Origin: Paraburkholderia sp. NMBU_R16 | Lineage (GTDB): Bacteria; Pseudomonadota; Gammaproteobacteria; Burkholderiales; Burkholderiaceae | NCBI RefSeq assembly: GCF_013282575.1 | Contig: NZ_JAAAYE010000005.1 | Coordinates: 62,001-126,000, forward strand | Length of the DNA stretch: 64,000 nucleotides | Direction: 5' to 3' | Part shown: positions 27,608 to 37,986 of the stretch, one piece after another | How the letters are laid out: each line of letters begins with the position of its first letter | How positions within the stretch are numbered: the first letter of the stretch is position 1 | Translations under genes and position numbers: made by a program | Notes under the pieces: generated by a model | The model's database searches: none | The model's input: only the letters and a program-made list of their open reading frames with translations | Told to the model about the DNA's origin: nothing

Positions 27608-28288
27608 ATGTCGACGCTATCGCACTGGAGAATCCGGCCGGCCGCACTGGTCGCGGCGATCGGCCTCGTTTCGATCGGCGCCCATGCGCAAAGCTGGACG
27701 CTCGCACTTTCGTGGAAAGCAGGATCGTGCGACGAGAACAACGGGAGTACCGCCTGCATCGCCCAGGCGGCGAAGAGCGCCGCGTCCGGCGGCGCCGATG
27801 CGGACGCGGGTGCCCCGCCTCCGATGCTCAAAGCAATCGCGCTGCGGGCGGATCGCGTCGATTGCGATGCGACCGCGCTCGCCGCCGACAGCCTGCCTAC
27901 CGGCGTCGAACGCTATCTGTCGTCGGCGAGCCGCAATTCGTTGCAACAGCGCTGGAGCCACTATGGCAGTTGCAGCGGGTATACGCCGGCAGGCTACTTC
28001 ACGGAGATCGCGGCCATGGCGCGTGCCGTCGGCCGTACGAACCTCGGACAGTATCTCGCGCAGCATGCCGGCAAACGCGTGCCGCTCGATGAACTGAAAG
28101 ATGCGCAGTTGCATGACTTCTTCTTCGGCGCCGATAAAGCCATTCAGTTCTACTGCGCGCCAGACGGGCGCCTCGCCGAAGTGCGTTACACGCTACGCGA
28201 CTGGTCCGACATGTTCGTGTACCGCGACCGGGGCAGCCTGCTCGTGCCTACACCCGGCGGAAACTGCGGCGACGAGGTCATTCTCTAG
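27608..28288 (+). CDS. Secreted ribonuclease T2-like protein lacking catalytic motifs
   Basis: A 226-residue protein with a Sec signal peptide (cleavage after AHA) and the RNase T2 opening WTLALSWKAGSC. The second active-site block is recognisable but altered: where T2 enzymes have H-E-x-x-K-H-G-T-C, this protein has Q-R-W-S-H-Y-G-S-C (ending at Cys122). The first block (H-G-L-W-P) is absent, with LKAIALRADRVDCD in its place. The C-terminal IQFYCAPDGRLAEVRYTL fits the T2 fold. I infer a periplasmic or secreted T2-fold protein that is probably not a ribonuclease. The gene lies 90 bases after the subtilase, same strand. Confidence 0.65.
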   Translation: MSTLSHWRIRPAALVAAIGLVSIGAHAQSWTLALSWKAGSCDENNGSTACIAQAAKSAASGGADADAGAPPPMLKAIALRADRVDCDATALAADSLPTGVERYLSSASRNSLQQRWSHYGSCSGYTPAGYFTEIAAMARAVGRTNLGQYLAQHAGKRVPLDELKDAQLHDFFFGADKAIQFYCAPDGRLAEVRYTLRDWSDMFVYRDRGSLLVPTPGGNCGDEVIL

Positions 28289-28341
28289 CAGCGACCAATA
28301 GAAGACGCCCGCAACGTCCCCAAGCAACAGGAGACCTCATC

Positions 28342-29451
28342 ATGTGTGCTGTCCGAATCGGTGTGCAATACCCCTCGCCCAAGATCGGTTTCGATCAAGG
28401 CATTCGAGGCATGCCGGCCGGTGCCGCGGTTGCGCCGGCCGCGCCTAGGCACGCGCTGATCGCGCAACTGCAAACGGAGTGCGACGCGATGGCTCGCTAC
28501 GCGCTCCGGCACGGCATGGCGATCGCCCCGGAGCTCGTGGCGCAACTGTCGCCGCTGCTCGCCATCGATCCCGAGTCGGCGAGCGCTTCGACGAACGGCG
28601 CCGAAGGCATCGGTAACGGCGCGGCTTCGTCCGCGCAGACTCCGCTATGCCACGCGCTCGCCACGATTCACCGGCGCCTCGCAATCGCGATTTCACCGGC
28701 CACGCCACAAGCCGTCGCACTGCTTGATAACGAGCGTCGGCGCCAACGCTTTTCCTGGCTGGGACCCGTGCCGCTGATTCGCACGCTGACGGTCTGCGCG
28801 CTGTCATTCCTGTTCGCGGTGATCGCCATGTCGCTGCCGCCCGAGGTCTCGGCGGCGAACATCGACCGGGGATTCCTCGACTCGTCCGGCATGCCGCTGT
28901 TGTTGAATGCGCTCTTTCTGCTGTCGTGCGCCGGCCTCGGCGCGTCGTTCGCCACGCTCTTTCAAGCGCATCGATACGTGGCGAACGCCACGTACGACCC
29001 GCAATACGACGCGTCGTACGGCGCACGCCTGATACTCGGCATCATCGCCGGGTTGATTCTAGTGGAGATCCTGCCTTCTCATCTCTACGACAGCGGCAGC
29101 ATGCGCAGCTTCGGCAAGCCGGCACTCGCCATGCTGGGCGGATTCTCCGCGACTGCCGTGCATCGGCTGCTGCATCGGCTCGTCGAAACGCTCGAGACGC
29201 TCGTGCGTGGCGACCCGCGGCCGGCTGCGGAGGCCGCCTTCGAGGCGCGACGCGCGCAGGCGGCGACCGAGCGCGTCCAATGGAAAGGCGAACTCGCTGC
29301 GGAATTGCTCGAACTTCAACAATCGCTCGAGGGCGGCATGCCGGCGGAAGCGATCAAGCAGCGGCTGGCGAGCTTCACGCGCAACATTCTGCATCCCGAC
29401 GCACCGAAGCCCGCCGCAAGCGCCGCGGCCGAGTCCAGTCAGAAGGAGTAA
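28342..29451 (+). CDS. Membrane protein of unknown function, four predicted helices
   Basis: A 369-residue protein I do not recognise. About 145 soluble N-terminal residues are followed by four hydrophobic segments: LIRTLTVCALSFLFAVIAMS, the LLNALFLLSCAGLGASFATL helix, LILGIIAGLILVEIL and ALAMLGGFSATAVHRLL. A charged, Ala/Glu/Arg-rich helical tail of ~95 residues (probable coiled coil) completes it. An AGGAGACC ribosome site precedes the ATG. Its stop lies 3 bases before the next gene, which is also a membrane protein, so the two products probably work together in the inner membrane. Confidence 0.75.
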   Translation: MCAVRIGVQYPSPKIGFDQGIRGMPAGAAVAPAAPRHALIAQLQTECDAMARYALRHGMAIAPELVAQLSPLLAIDPESASASTNGAEGIGNGAASSAQTPLCHALATIHRRLAIAISPATPQAVALLDNERRRQRFSWLGPVPLIRTLTVCALSFLFAVIAMSLPPEVSAANIDRGFLDSSGMPLLLNALFLLSCAGLGASFATLFQAHRYVANATYDPQYDASYGARLILGIIAGLILVEILPSHLYDSGSMRSFGKPALAMLGGFSATAVHRLLHRLVETLETLVRGDPRPAAEAAFEARRAQAATERVQWKGELAAELLELQQSLEGGMPAEAIKQRLASFTRNILHPDAPKPAASAAAESSQKE

Positions 29452-29454
29452 GCC

Positions 29455-30267
29455 ATGCTCTTCGTCTATAACTGGCCGTCATCGATCATGGGACTCTTCG
29501 TCGTCACACTGACGCTGATCGTCGCGCTGGGCGGCTATGCCTTCTTTCGCCGCGTCGTGCGCGTGCGTCCCGCGCCCGAAGAGCAATCGATGACGATTGC
29601 GATGGTCTCCGTCATCACCACGATCAACTCGCTGCTGATTGCGTTCGCCGCCATCAACGTGTGGGGAGCCTACTCGGACGCAGCCCACAACGTCGACCTC
29701 GAAGCCACGACGGCCGGCGAGCTCGCGCGCGATCTCGCTGCATTCGGCGAGCCGACCGCGGGGCAGGCAGTCGATGCGCTCCATGCCTATCTCGATGGCG
29801 TCGTGCGTTTCGAATGGCCGAAGATGCAGCAAGAAGCAGCCGGCGATCCTCAGTCGGAAGCGCGTTTCGACACGCTCTTCGACAAGGTCAACCGGATTCA
29901 GCCGCGCGACGAACGGCAGCGCGCGCTGCTCGGCGAGGTGCTCAAGCGCGTCAACGAGCTGGCCAAACTGCGCGATCAGCGCCTGCTGACGCTCGATGTC
30001 GCCATGCCGGCGACGCTGTGGGCGGTCATGCTGATTGCGAGCGCCGTCTCGTTTCTGCTGCTCTATACGCTGCCCGGCACGATGTTCAACGTCGCGTTGA
30101 TCGCCGCGTGGGCTCTGACGCTCGGGCTCGCATTCTTTTTCGTGCTGGCCGTCGACCGGCCCTTCGCGGGCCGGGTCAGCGTGGGGCCCGAGCCGCTGGC
30201 GCGTCTGGTGCAAGCGCTGAATGCCCACGCGCAACCTACGATCGGAGTCGATCATGACACGCGATGA
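29455..30267 (+). CDS. DUF4239-type inner-membrane protein
   Basis: A 270-residue bestrophin-like (DUF4239) protein. It has two N-terminal helices (SIMGLFVVTLTLIVALGGYA and the TIAMVSVITTINSLLIAFAA helix), a ~110-residue amphipathic loop, and two C-terminal helices (LWAVMLIASAVSFLLLYTL; LIAAWALTLGLAFFFVLAV). The family has no established function. The ribosome site of this gene lies within the stop region of the previous gene, and its own last 14 bases overlap the start of the endolysin gene. The three are therefore translationally coupled. Close coupling of a small membrane protein to a leaderless endolysin resembles a holin/endolysin pair, which is inference. Confidence 0.8.
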   Translation: MLFVYNWPSSIMGLFVVTLTLIVALGGYAFFRRVVRVRPAPEEQSMTIAMVSVITTINSLLIAFAAINVWGAYSDAAHNVDLEATTAGELARDLAAFGEPTAGQAVDALHAYLDGVVRFEWPKMQQEAAGDPQSEARFDTLFDKVNRIQPRDERQRALLGEVLKRVNELAKLRDQRLLTLDVAMPATLWAVMLIASAVSFLLLYTLPGTMFNVALIAAWALTLGLAFFFVLAVDRPFAGRVSVGPEPLARLVQALNAHAQPTIGVDHDTR

Positions 30268-30796
30268 CTTCCTGGCTGCGGCACAACTATCGGACACGCT
30301 CGTCGAGCAATGGTACGCGCCCATCCGTGCCGCGTTCGACGAGTTCGATATCTCGACGCCGGCGCGCCTGGCCGCCTTCATCGCCCAGGCAGGCCACGAA
30401 ACACTCGGCTTCACCCTCACCCGCGAGCTGTGGGGGCCGACGGCGGCTCAGCTCGCCTACGAGCCGCCCTCGCCAAAAGCAGCCGAACTCGGCAATGTGC
30501 GACCCGGCGATGGGCGGAGGTTCCGCGGTCGAGGATTGCTTCAGATCACGGGGCGAGCGAACTATGCAGCCTGCGGCCACGCGCTCGGCATCGACCTCGA
30601 GACGCAGCCCGAGCAGCTCGAGCAAGCGCTCGCCGCGGCCCGCGCTTCCGCATGGTGGTGGCATGGGCATGGTTGCAGCGCCCTCGCGGATAGCGGCGAT
30701 TTCGTCGCGCTAACCAAGCGGATCAACGGCGGCGTCAACGGACTCGTCGACCGGCAACGCCGGTGGGAAGTCGCGAAAGCCGCGTTCGGTATCTGA
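30254..30796 (+). CDS. GH19 endolysin / chitinase-like muramidase, leaderless
   Basis: A 180-residue glycoside hydrolase family 19 enzyme of the phage-endolysin type. Glu49 (IAQAGHETLGF) and Glu58 (LTRELWG) have the spacing of the catalytic pair in GH19 phage endolysins. RGRGLLQITGRANYAACGHA is the conserved substrate-binding core, and KRINGGVNGLVDR lies near the end. It should cleave peptidoglycan glycan strands. It has no signal peptide or SAR helix, so it needs a membrane partner or a secretion apparatus to reach the wall. No other phage gene is nearby. It overlaps the DUF4239 gene by 14 bases. Confidence 0.88.
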   Translation: MTRDDFLAAAQLSDTLVEQWYAPIRAAFDEFDISTPARLAAFIAQAGHETLGFTLTRELWGPTAAQLAYEPPSPKAAELGNVRPGDGRRFRGRGLLQITGRANYAACGHALGIDLETQPEQLEQALAAARASAWWWHGHGCSALADSGDFVALTKRINGGVNGLVDRQRRWEVAKAAFGI

Positions 30797-30850
30797 GCAT
30801 GCGCCAAGCGCATCGATGCGGGATCGATCCATTCCATAGGAGAACTAACC

Positions 30851-31828
30851 ATGAAGCGCTCCATCGACATGAGAAAGCACATCATTGCGAGCGGACTCGT
30901 CGCCATCGCCGGCGCGCTCGGCTGCATGCCGCGCATCGTGGCCGCCGAAATCAAATGCAAAAGCGTCGCGGTCACCGAGGCGGGTACCAAGACCGTCGGC
31001 TCGGTCAAATTGACTCGATTACGCAGCGAAGACGGTTTCGATCATGTCATCGGAAACATGTGCCAACCGGACTGGACTCATGCCGACGATTACTGGCGCT
31101 ACGGCGAGTACTATCCCTTGCACGACGGGCCGACGCACCAGAGAGAAGATGCGGACAAGTTCGTCAAGACACGTCCGCGGCCCCCCGCCATGCAACGCTA
31201 TGTGTGCTGGGACGCCGGTGCCGACGGCAACAAGCCGTACGCTCCGGCGCGCATCGTGGGCGCGTTCGCGTACGAACAGGCGTCGACCCACACAGCGGGC
31301 GATACGCCGGGCGGCATCGTCAAGGATGTCCAGCTCCATGTGCTGTGTGTTCCCCCCGAAAGACGCGGGGAGCAGGACACACAGCATCGGCCCGCGAACT
31401 GGGGCATACAGACGCTGAACGCGGCAGTACGCCACGCCACCGCAAGTCTACTCTCGGATCAGCAGCGGATTCGGTTCAGCTTGCGGTCGCATGCTAAAGC
31501 GACGGGGTTCTACGAGCGGCTCGACATGTCATGCACCGAGGACACCGCCTCCGATGGCCAGCCAACGAAGACATTCTCGCGCACGCTCGCCAAGAACGAA
31601 GCGATCGAGCGGCGCAAGGCCATCTACTACGACGACTATCAGGGCACCTGTCACCGCGTTCACTTCGGGTGCGCGGATCGCGAGGTCTATCTATCGCTGC
31701 TCCATCACGCCAACGAAGGCGAGGACGGGCTTGTCGACGAACAAAACGCCGGGGATCACAACTGCGGTTCCGATTCGCCACCCATCGAGGTGAAAGCCGT
31801 ACTCGAGGCACTGCGCGGAGCGCATTGA
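30851..31828 (+). CDS. Secreted eight-cysteine protein of unknown function
   Basis: A 325-residue protein not assignable to a family. An N-terminal signal (charged start, then HIIASGLVAIAGALG, cleavage likely after VAA) targets it to the periplasm or beyond. The mature part has eight cysteines spread along its length (KCKS, NMCQPD, YVCWDA, LCVPPE, MSCTED, GTCHRV, FGCADR, HNCGSD), enough for four disulfides. No catalytic signature is evident. TAGGAGAAC precedes the ATG at 30851. It lies between the endolysin and the metallopeptidase in the island, so it may be an effector, a carrier or an inhibitor; none of these is shown. Confidence 0.75.
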   Translation: MKRSIDMRKHIIASGLVAIAGALGCMPRIVAAEIKCKSVAVTEAGTKTVGSVKLTRLRSEDGFDHVIGNMCQPDWTHADDYWRYGEYYPLHDGPTHQREDADKFVKTRPRPPAMQRYVCWDAGADGNKPYAPARIVGAFAYEQASTHTAGDTPGGIVKDVQLHVLCVPPERRGEQDTQHRPANWGIQTLNAAVRHATASLLSDQQRIRFSLRSHAKATGFYERLDMSCTEDTASDGQPTKTFSRTLAKNEAIERRKAIYYDDYQGTCHRVHFGCADREVYLSLLHHANEGEDGLVDEQNAGDHNCGSDSPPIEVKAVLEALRGAH

Positions 31829-32016
31829 GAGCGGCGATCGAGACGGGTCGTCAAAGCGCTCCGAAGCGAGCGCCCCGTGCGGCGGCCCGCCTTCGATTGC
31901 GCGCACACATACGGCCTTTCGCGCTCGCGCGGGGGGCTTCGCCGTCAGGCGGTACAGTGCCGCATCAACGCTGTTGCGTCGTGGGCCGACAACCCAGCTG
32001 CACCACGGAGTCCTCA

Positions 32017-33429
32017 ATGCCACGCATTCCCGCACAAGCTCCCCACTCCGCGTGCACGAGCCTATCGCAGGAGAACCCCCGTTTCGCGACACGCGATCAT
32101 CCGTCGGGAGTCGCGCGTCGGCACGAGTTCCAAGGCTTGGGTCCGCCGGAGCAGATCGCGAGCGGTACGCCGCCGAGCCGACTTGCCAAAGGCGGCTTCG
32201 GCTTACGCCGCCTGCGGGCACAATACGCTCGTGACGCCCAACGCCACGGCGATGAGCGTGCGTCGCCATCGCCAGGAAACAGACACCAACGGAAGCCTGA
32301 CGCGCCTGAGGTTCGCCGTCTTCCGCCTGTGCAGCGGGAAATCAAGGCAATCGGGCCCTCGATATGGGACACTTCCCGACCGTCGGTGAAAGTCGGCGGC
32401 TTTGTCGTGGTCGGAACGCCGGAAGAGGTTCAGCAGGTCGTGAATGCCCTCGACTACATCGAGCAGGTGCCGCAGGTGCGCGAAGTCGTTCGCCGCGTCG
32501 AATACGGCAAGCGCCGGCTGACGATCATGGTCGATCCCCACGGGCCAACCGAGTACGGCTTTCCTCGCATGATCCGCTGGAACCCGAGAATGGGCGTGCT
32601 TTACGAAGGTGGCATTCTCAGCCCGGCACTGCAGTTGGGGCACGAGTTTTCGCATGCGACGCGCCGTAGGCCCGAACCCAACGATCAAGCCGAGTTGGCC
32701 GAGGAGATGAAGGCCGTCGAATTCGAGAACCTCATTGCCCGCTATCACGGCGAGCCGGTACGCACGACCTACGATGGTGAAGCGTGCGTCGTCAGTGGTC
32801 CGCTCGACTCGTTCGTTGTGCCTTCGACCGCCAAGGAAATGTCTACATCGGGCCGCTCGACGCAAGCCGACGAGGTTGCGGCCGGCCAAGCGCCCGGCAC
32901 GCCACCAACGAGCGACAGCGTCGCAGCGGCGCCGCGACATGTGACGCTCGGTTTCTCCGGCTCTGCATTGACATCTGTCGACGAAGCCCGCCAACAAATC
33001 CTCGGCGGGCTCGAACAGGTTGGCGCCGCAAAAGCTTTATTGCTGCAAGCGCAGGCGCAGCTCGATCAAACCATGGCCCGGCTCGCCGCGGTACCCGACG
33101 ATCCATGGCATGACGGTATCGTGACGATGCATGCGCTGATCGGTACAACGGAGCAGACCGTAAACGAAGCATACGCAATGCTCGAACCGGCGTTGCGCGG
33201 TTCAAGCTATAAGTCGGAAGCGGTGCAACAAGGCGAGACCCTGTTGCTCAGGGTGGGGGAGATCCGGCAGCACTGCATGCAGGTGACGGCCGCGCTGGCG
33301 ATGTCGGGCCACGTTCCTCCGTCGCAGATCTCGCCGCACCTGCCGATGATCGGCGAATATCTGCGGCAACAGTTGGAATTGCTCGAAGCGACGGCGCGCT
33401 ACTACACGCAATATCTGCCCAGGCTCTAG
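32017..33429 (+). CDS. M91-family zinc metallopeptidase (NleD-like effector domain)
   Basis: A 470-residue protein. The peptidase core carries LQLGHEFSHATRR, a His-Glu-x-x-His zinc site at residues 209-213, followed by the E-N-x-x-A-R-Y-H-G-E-P-V-R block typical of M91 peptidases. M91 includes NleD, a type III effector that cleaves host JNK/p38 kinases. The first ~110 residues are Arg/Pro-rich and disordered, possibly a targeting segment. The last ~160 residues are helical (EQVGAAKALLLQAQAQLDQT), probably a coiled coil. No signal peptide. I chose the ATG at 32017, with GGAG 7 bases upstream; a longer frame overlaps the preceding gene. It converges on mccA with a 6-base gap. Confidence 0.8.
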   Translation: MPRIPAQAPHSACTSLSQENPRFATRDHPSGVARRHEFQGLGPPEQIASGTPPSRLAKGGFGLRRLRAQYARDAQRHGDERASPSPGNRHQRKPDAPEVRRLPPVQREIKAIGPSIWDTSRPSVKVGGFVVVGTPEEVQQVVNALDYIEQVPQVREVVRRVEYGKRRLTIMVDPHGPTEYGFPRMIRWNPRMGVLYEGGILSPALQLGHEFSHATRRRPEPNDQAELAEEMKAVEFENLIARYHGEPVRTTYDGEACVVSGPLDSFVVPSTAKEMSTSGRSTQADEVAAGQAPGTPPTSDSVAAAPRHVTLGFSGSALTSVDEARQQILGGLEQVGAAKALLLQAQAQLDQTMARLAAVPDDPWHDGIVTMHALIGTTEQTVNEAYAMLEPALRGSSYKSEAVQQGETLLLRVGEIRQHCMQVTAALAMSGHVPPSQISPHLPMIGEYLRQQLELLEATARYYTQYLPRL

Positions 33430-33435
33430 CCGCCG

Positions 33436-35445
<2,010 letters not shown>

Positions 35446-35501
35446 GTGAGGTCTCGCAATGGGAGTGCGCGTCGCGCCGCCGTGTCTTGCCGGATCGTGG
35501 A

Positions 35502-36287
35502 TCAATCGCGCCAGGCCGGCGCCCGCTTCTCGAGGAACGCGGCCACCCCTTCGCGGCCTTCGTCGCTCGCCCGAATGGCGGCAATGCGCGCGGCCGTATC
35601 GTCGATCAGCACTTCGTCCAGTACGTGGCCCGCGACATCCTGCACGAGCCGTTTCGATTCGCGCACGGCCTGGGGGCCATTCGCGCAGAGCGTGGCGGCG
35701 AGCTTTTGCACAGCGGCATCGAGCGCATCGGCCGGCACGGCTTCGTGAACGAGCCCGAACCGGCAGGCAGCCGCGCACTCGAACGGCTCCGCCGTCGTGA
35801 AATAGCGGCGGCAGGCACGCTCGCCGAGCGCCCGGATAACGTACGGTGAAATAGTCGCGGCAATCAATCCCAAGCGCGCTTCGGACAGGCAAAAGCGTGC
35901 CGTCTCGACGGCGACGACGATGTCGCACGCAGCGACGAGCCCCACGCCGCCCGCATACGCATCGCCAGACACGCGTGCGATGACCGGTTTCGTCGAGCGA
36001 TAGACGGCTGCCAGCATGTCGGCGAGCCGCCGCGCGTCGGCGCGATTCTCCTCGTCGGAGAACGACGCCATCTTTTTCATCCAGTTCAGATCGGCGCCCG
36101 CGCAAAATGCCGGACCGTTGGCCGCGAGCACGATCGCTCGCACATCGTCGCGCGTCTGTAGACGCGAAAACACATCGGTCAGCTCGGCGATCATCGTCTC
36201 GTTGAATGCGTTGCGCACTTCCGGGCGAGCGAGCGTCACCGTCGCGACGTGCCCGGAAATCGCTAGCTCAAGCGTGCTGTATTGCAT
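35502..36287 (-). CDS. liuC: Methylglutaconyl-CoA hydratase (enoyl-CoA hydratase family)
   Basis: A 261-residue crotonase-fold protein. ANGPAFCAGADLNWMKKMAS contains the oxyanion loop, and RVSGDAYAGGVGLVAACDIV the second. CLSEARLGLIAATISPYVI contains the Glu expected for hydratase activity. It should hydrate 3-methylglutaconyl-CoA to HMG-CoA in leucine/isovalerate breakdown. It lies between mccB and mccA, the usual LiuC position; no HMG-CoA lyase gene follows in this window. Confidence 0.9.
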   Translation of the reverse strand: MQYSTLELAISGHVATVTLARPEVRNAFNETMIAELTDVFSRLQTRDDVRAIVLAANGPAFCAGADLNWMKKMASFSDEENRADARRLADMLAAVYRSTKPVIARVSGDAYAGGVGLVAACDIVVAVETARFCLSEARLGLIAATISPYVIRALGERACRRYFTTAEPFECAAACRFGLVHEAVPADALDAAVQKLAATLCANGPQAVRESKRLVQDVAGHVLDEVLIDDTAARIAAIRASDEGREGVAAFLEKRAPAWRD

Positions 36288-36338
36288 CGAGGGCTCCTCG
36301 TCCGTTCGTTTCGAAGTCCGCTTCTTTTCGATTGCGGA

Positions 36339-37946
36339 TCACATCCGGAACACGCCGAAGCGCGTGTCGCCGATCGGTGCATTCATCGCCGCCGATAGGC
36401 CGAGACCCAGCACGTCGCGCGTTTGAGCCGGATCGATCACACCGTCGTCCCAAAGACGCGCGCTCGCGTAATAGGGATGTCCCTGGTGTTCGTACTGGTC
36501 GCGAATCGGTTTCTTGAACGCTTCTTCCTCGTCGGCGCTCCACGTGCCGCCCTTCGCTTCGATACCGTCGCGCTTGACCGTCGCCAGCACCGACGCGGCC
36601 TGCTCGCCGCCCATGACGGAGATGCGCGCGTTGGGCCACATCCAGAGAAACCGCGGCGAGTAGGCTCGCCCGCACATGCCGTAGTTGCCCGCACCGAACG
36701 AGCCGCCGATGATGACCGTGAACTTCGGCACGTTGGCCGTCGCGACCGCCGTGACCATCTTGGCACCGTTGCGCGCAATTCCTTCGTTCTCGTACTTGCG
36801 CCCGACCATGAAGCCTGTGATGTTCTGCAAGAACACGAGCGGAATCTTGCGCTGACAGCAAAGCTCGATGAAATGCGTGCCCTTGAGCGCGGACTCCGAG
36901 AACAGAATGCCGTTGTTCGCCACGATGCCGACCGGATGGCCCCAGATATGGGCGAAGCCCGTGACGAGCGTCGTGCCGTAGCGCGCCTTGAACTCGTCGA
37001 ATTCGGAATCGTCGACGACGCGCGCGATGATCTCGCGAATGTCGAACGGTTTGCGTGTATCCACCGGAATGACGCCGTAGATGCTCTTTGCGTCGTAGCG
37101 CGGCGGCTTCGGTTCACGCAGTGCGATGGGCGGTACCTTCACGCGGTTGAGCTTGCCGACGATGCTCCGCGCGAGCGCGAGCGCGTGCGCGTCGTTTTGC
37201 GCGAGATGATCGACGACACCCGACAGACGCGTATGGACATCGCCGCCGCCCAGATCTTCCGCGCTGACCTCCTCGCCCGTGGCCGCCTTCACGAGCGGCG
37301 GCCCGCCGAGGAAGATCGTGCCTTGATTCTTGACGATGATCGATTCGTCGCTCATTGCGGGCACATATGCGCCACCCGCCGTGCACGAGCCCATCACCAC
37401 CGCGATCTGTGCGATACCAGCCGCCGACAGATTGGCCTGGTTGTAGAAAATGCGCCCGAAATGATCGCGATCGGGGAATACGTCGTCCTGGTTCGGCAGA
37501 TTGGCGCCGCCCGAGTCGACGAGGTAGACGCACGGCAACCGGTTTTCGGCGGCGATCTCCTGCGCGCGCACATGCTTCTTGACCGTCATCGGGTAGTAAG
37601 TGCCGCCTTTGACGGTCGCATCGTTGCAGACGATCACGCATTCCTGCTGTGCGATGCGGCCGATGCCGGTAATGATGCCGGCTCCGGGTGCCGCATCGTG
37701 ATACATGCCGAAGGCCGCGAGCTGCGAAAACTCGAGAAACGGCGTACCGGGGTCGAGCAGTTGCGCGATGCGATCGCGCGGCAGGAGCTTCCCGCGCGAC
37801 ACGTGCTTGTCGCGCGCCGCGGCCCCGCCACCCAATGCAAGATGCGCCACTTTCTGCTGCAAATCGGCAACGAGCGCTTCGAGCGCCGCGGCGTTGGCGC
37901 GGAATTCGTCGGAGCGCGGATTCAGCTTGCTTTCGATGATCGGCAT
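36339..37946 (-). CDS. mccB: Methylcrotonyl-CoA carboxylase, carboxyltransferase beta subunit
   Basis: A 535-residue carboxyltransferase that moves the carboxyl group from biotin to 3-methylcrotonyl-CoA. Characteristic blocks are [37 protein letters not shown] and [20 protein letters not shown]. The ATG at 37946 gives the standard start [15 protein letters not shown]; the open frame continues upstream to 38003 with unrelated residues. It lies 40 bases after liuA and 51 bases before liuC, also named liuB. Confidence 0.93.
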   Translation of the reverse strand: MPIIESKLNPRSDEFRANAAALEALVADLQQKVAHLALGGGAAARDKHVSRGKLLPRDRIAQLLDPGTPFLEFSQLAAFGMYHDAAPGAGIITGIGRIAQQECVIVCNDATVKGGTYYPMTVKKHVRAQEIAAENRLPCVYLVDSGGANLPNQDDVFPDRDHFGRIFYNQANLSAAGIAQIAVVMGSCTAGGAYVPAMSDESIIVKNQGTIFLGGPPLVKAATGEEVSAEDLGGGDVHTRLSGVVDHLAQNDAHALALARSIVGKLNRVKVPPIALREPKPPRYDAKSIYGVIPVDTRKPFDIREIIARVVDDSEFDEFKARYGTTLVTGFAHIWGHPVGIVANNGILFSESALKGTHFIELCCQRKIPLVFLQNITGFMVGRKYENEGIARNGAKMVTAVATANVPKFTVIIGGSFGAGNYGMCGRAYSPRFLWMWPNARISVMGGEQAASVLATVKRDGIEAKGGTWSADEEEAFKKPIRDQYEHQGHPYYASARLWDDGVIDPAQTRDVLGLGLSAAMNAPIGDTRFGVFRM

Positions 37947-37986
37947 GAGGGGAATACTCCGTTCGCGGCGCGAATGTCGGGATGCG

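Noticed and set aside
27608-28288. Active ribonuclease T2
   Set aside because: The H-G-L-W-P motif and the catalytic Glu/His of the second motif are missing, so I call it T2-like and not RNase.
24063-33429. Prophage remnant
   Set aside because: Only the GH19 gene is phage-like; there is no integrase, terminase, capsid, tail or replication gene, and the other genes are not phage families.
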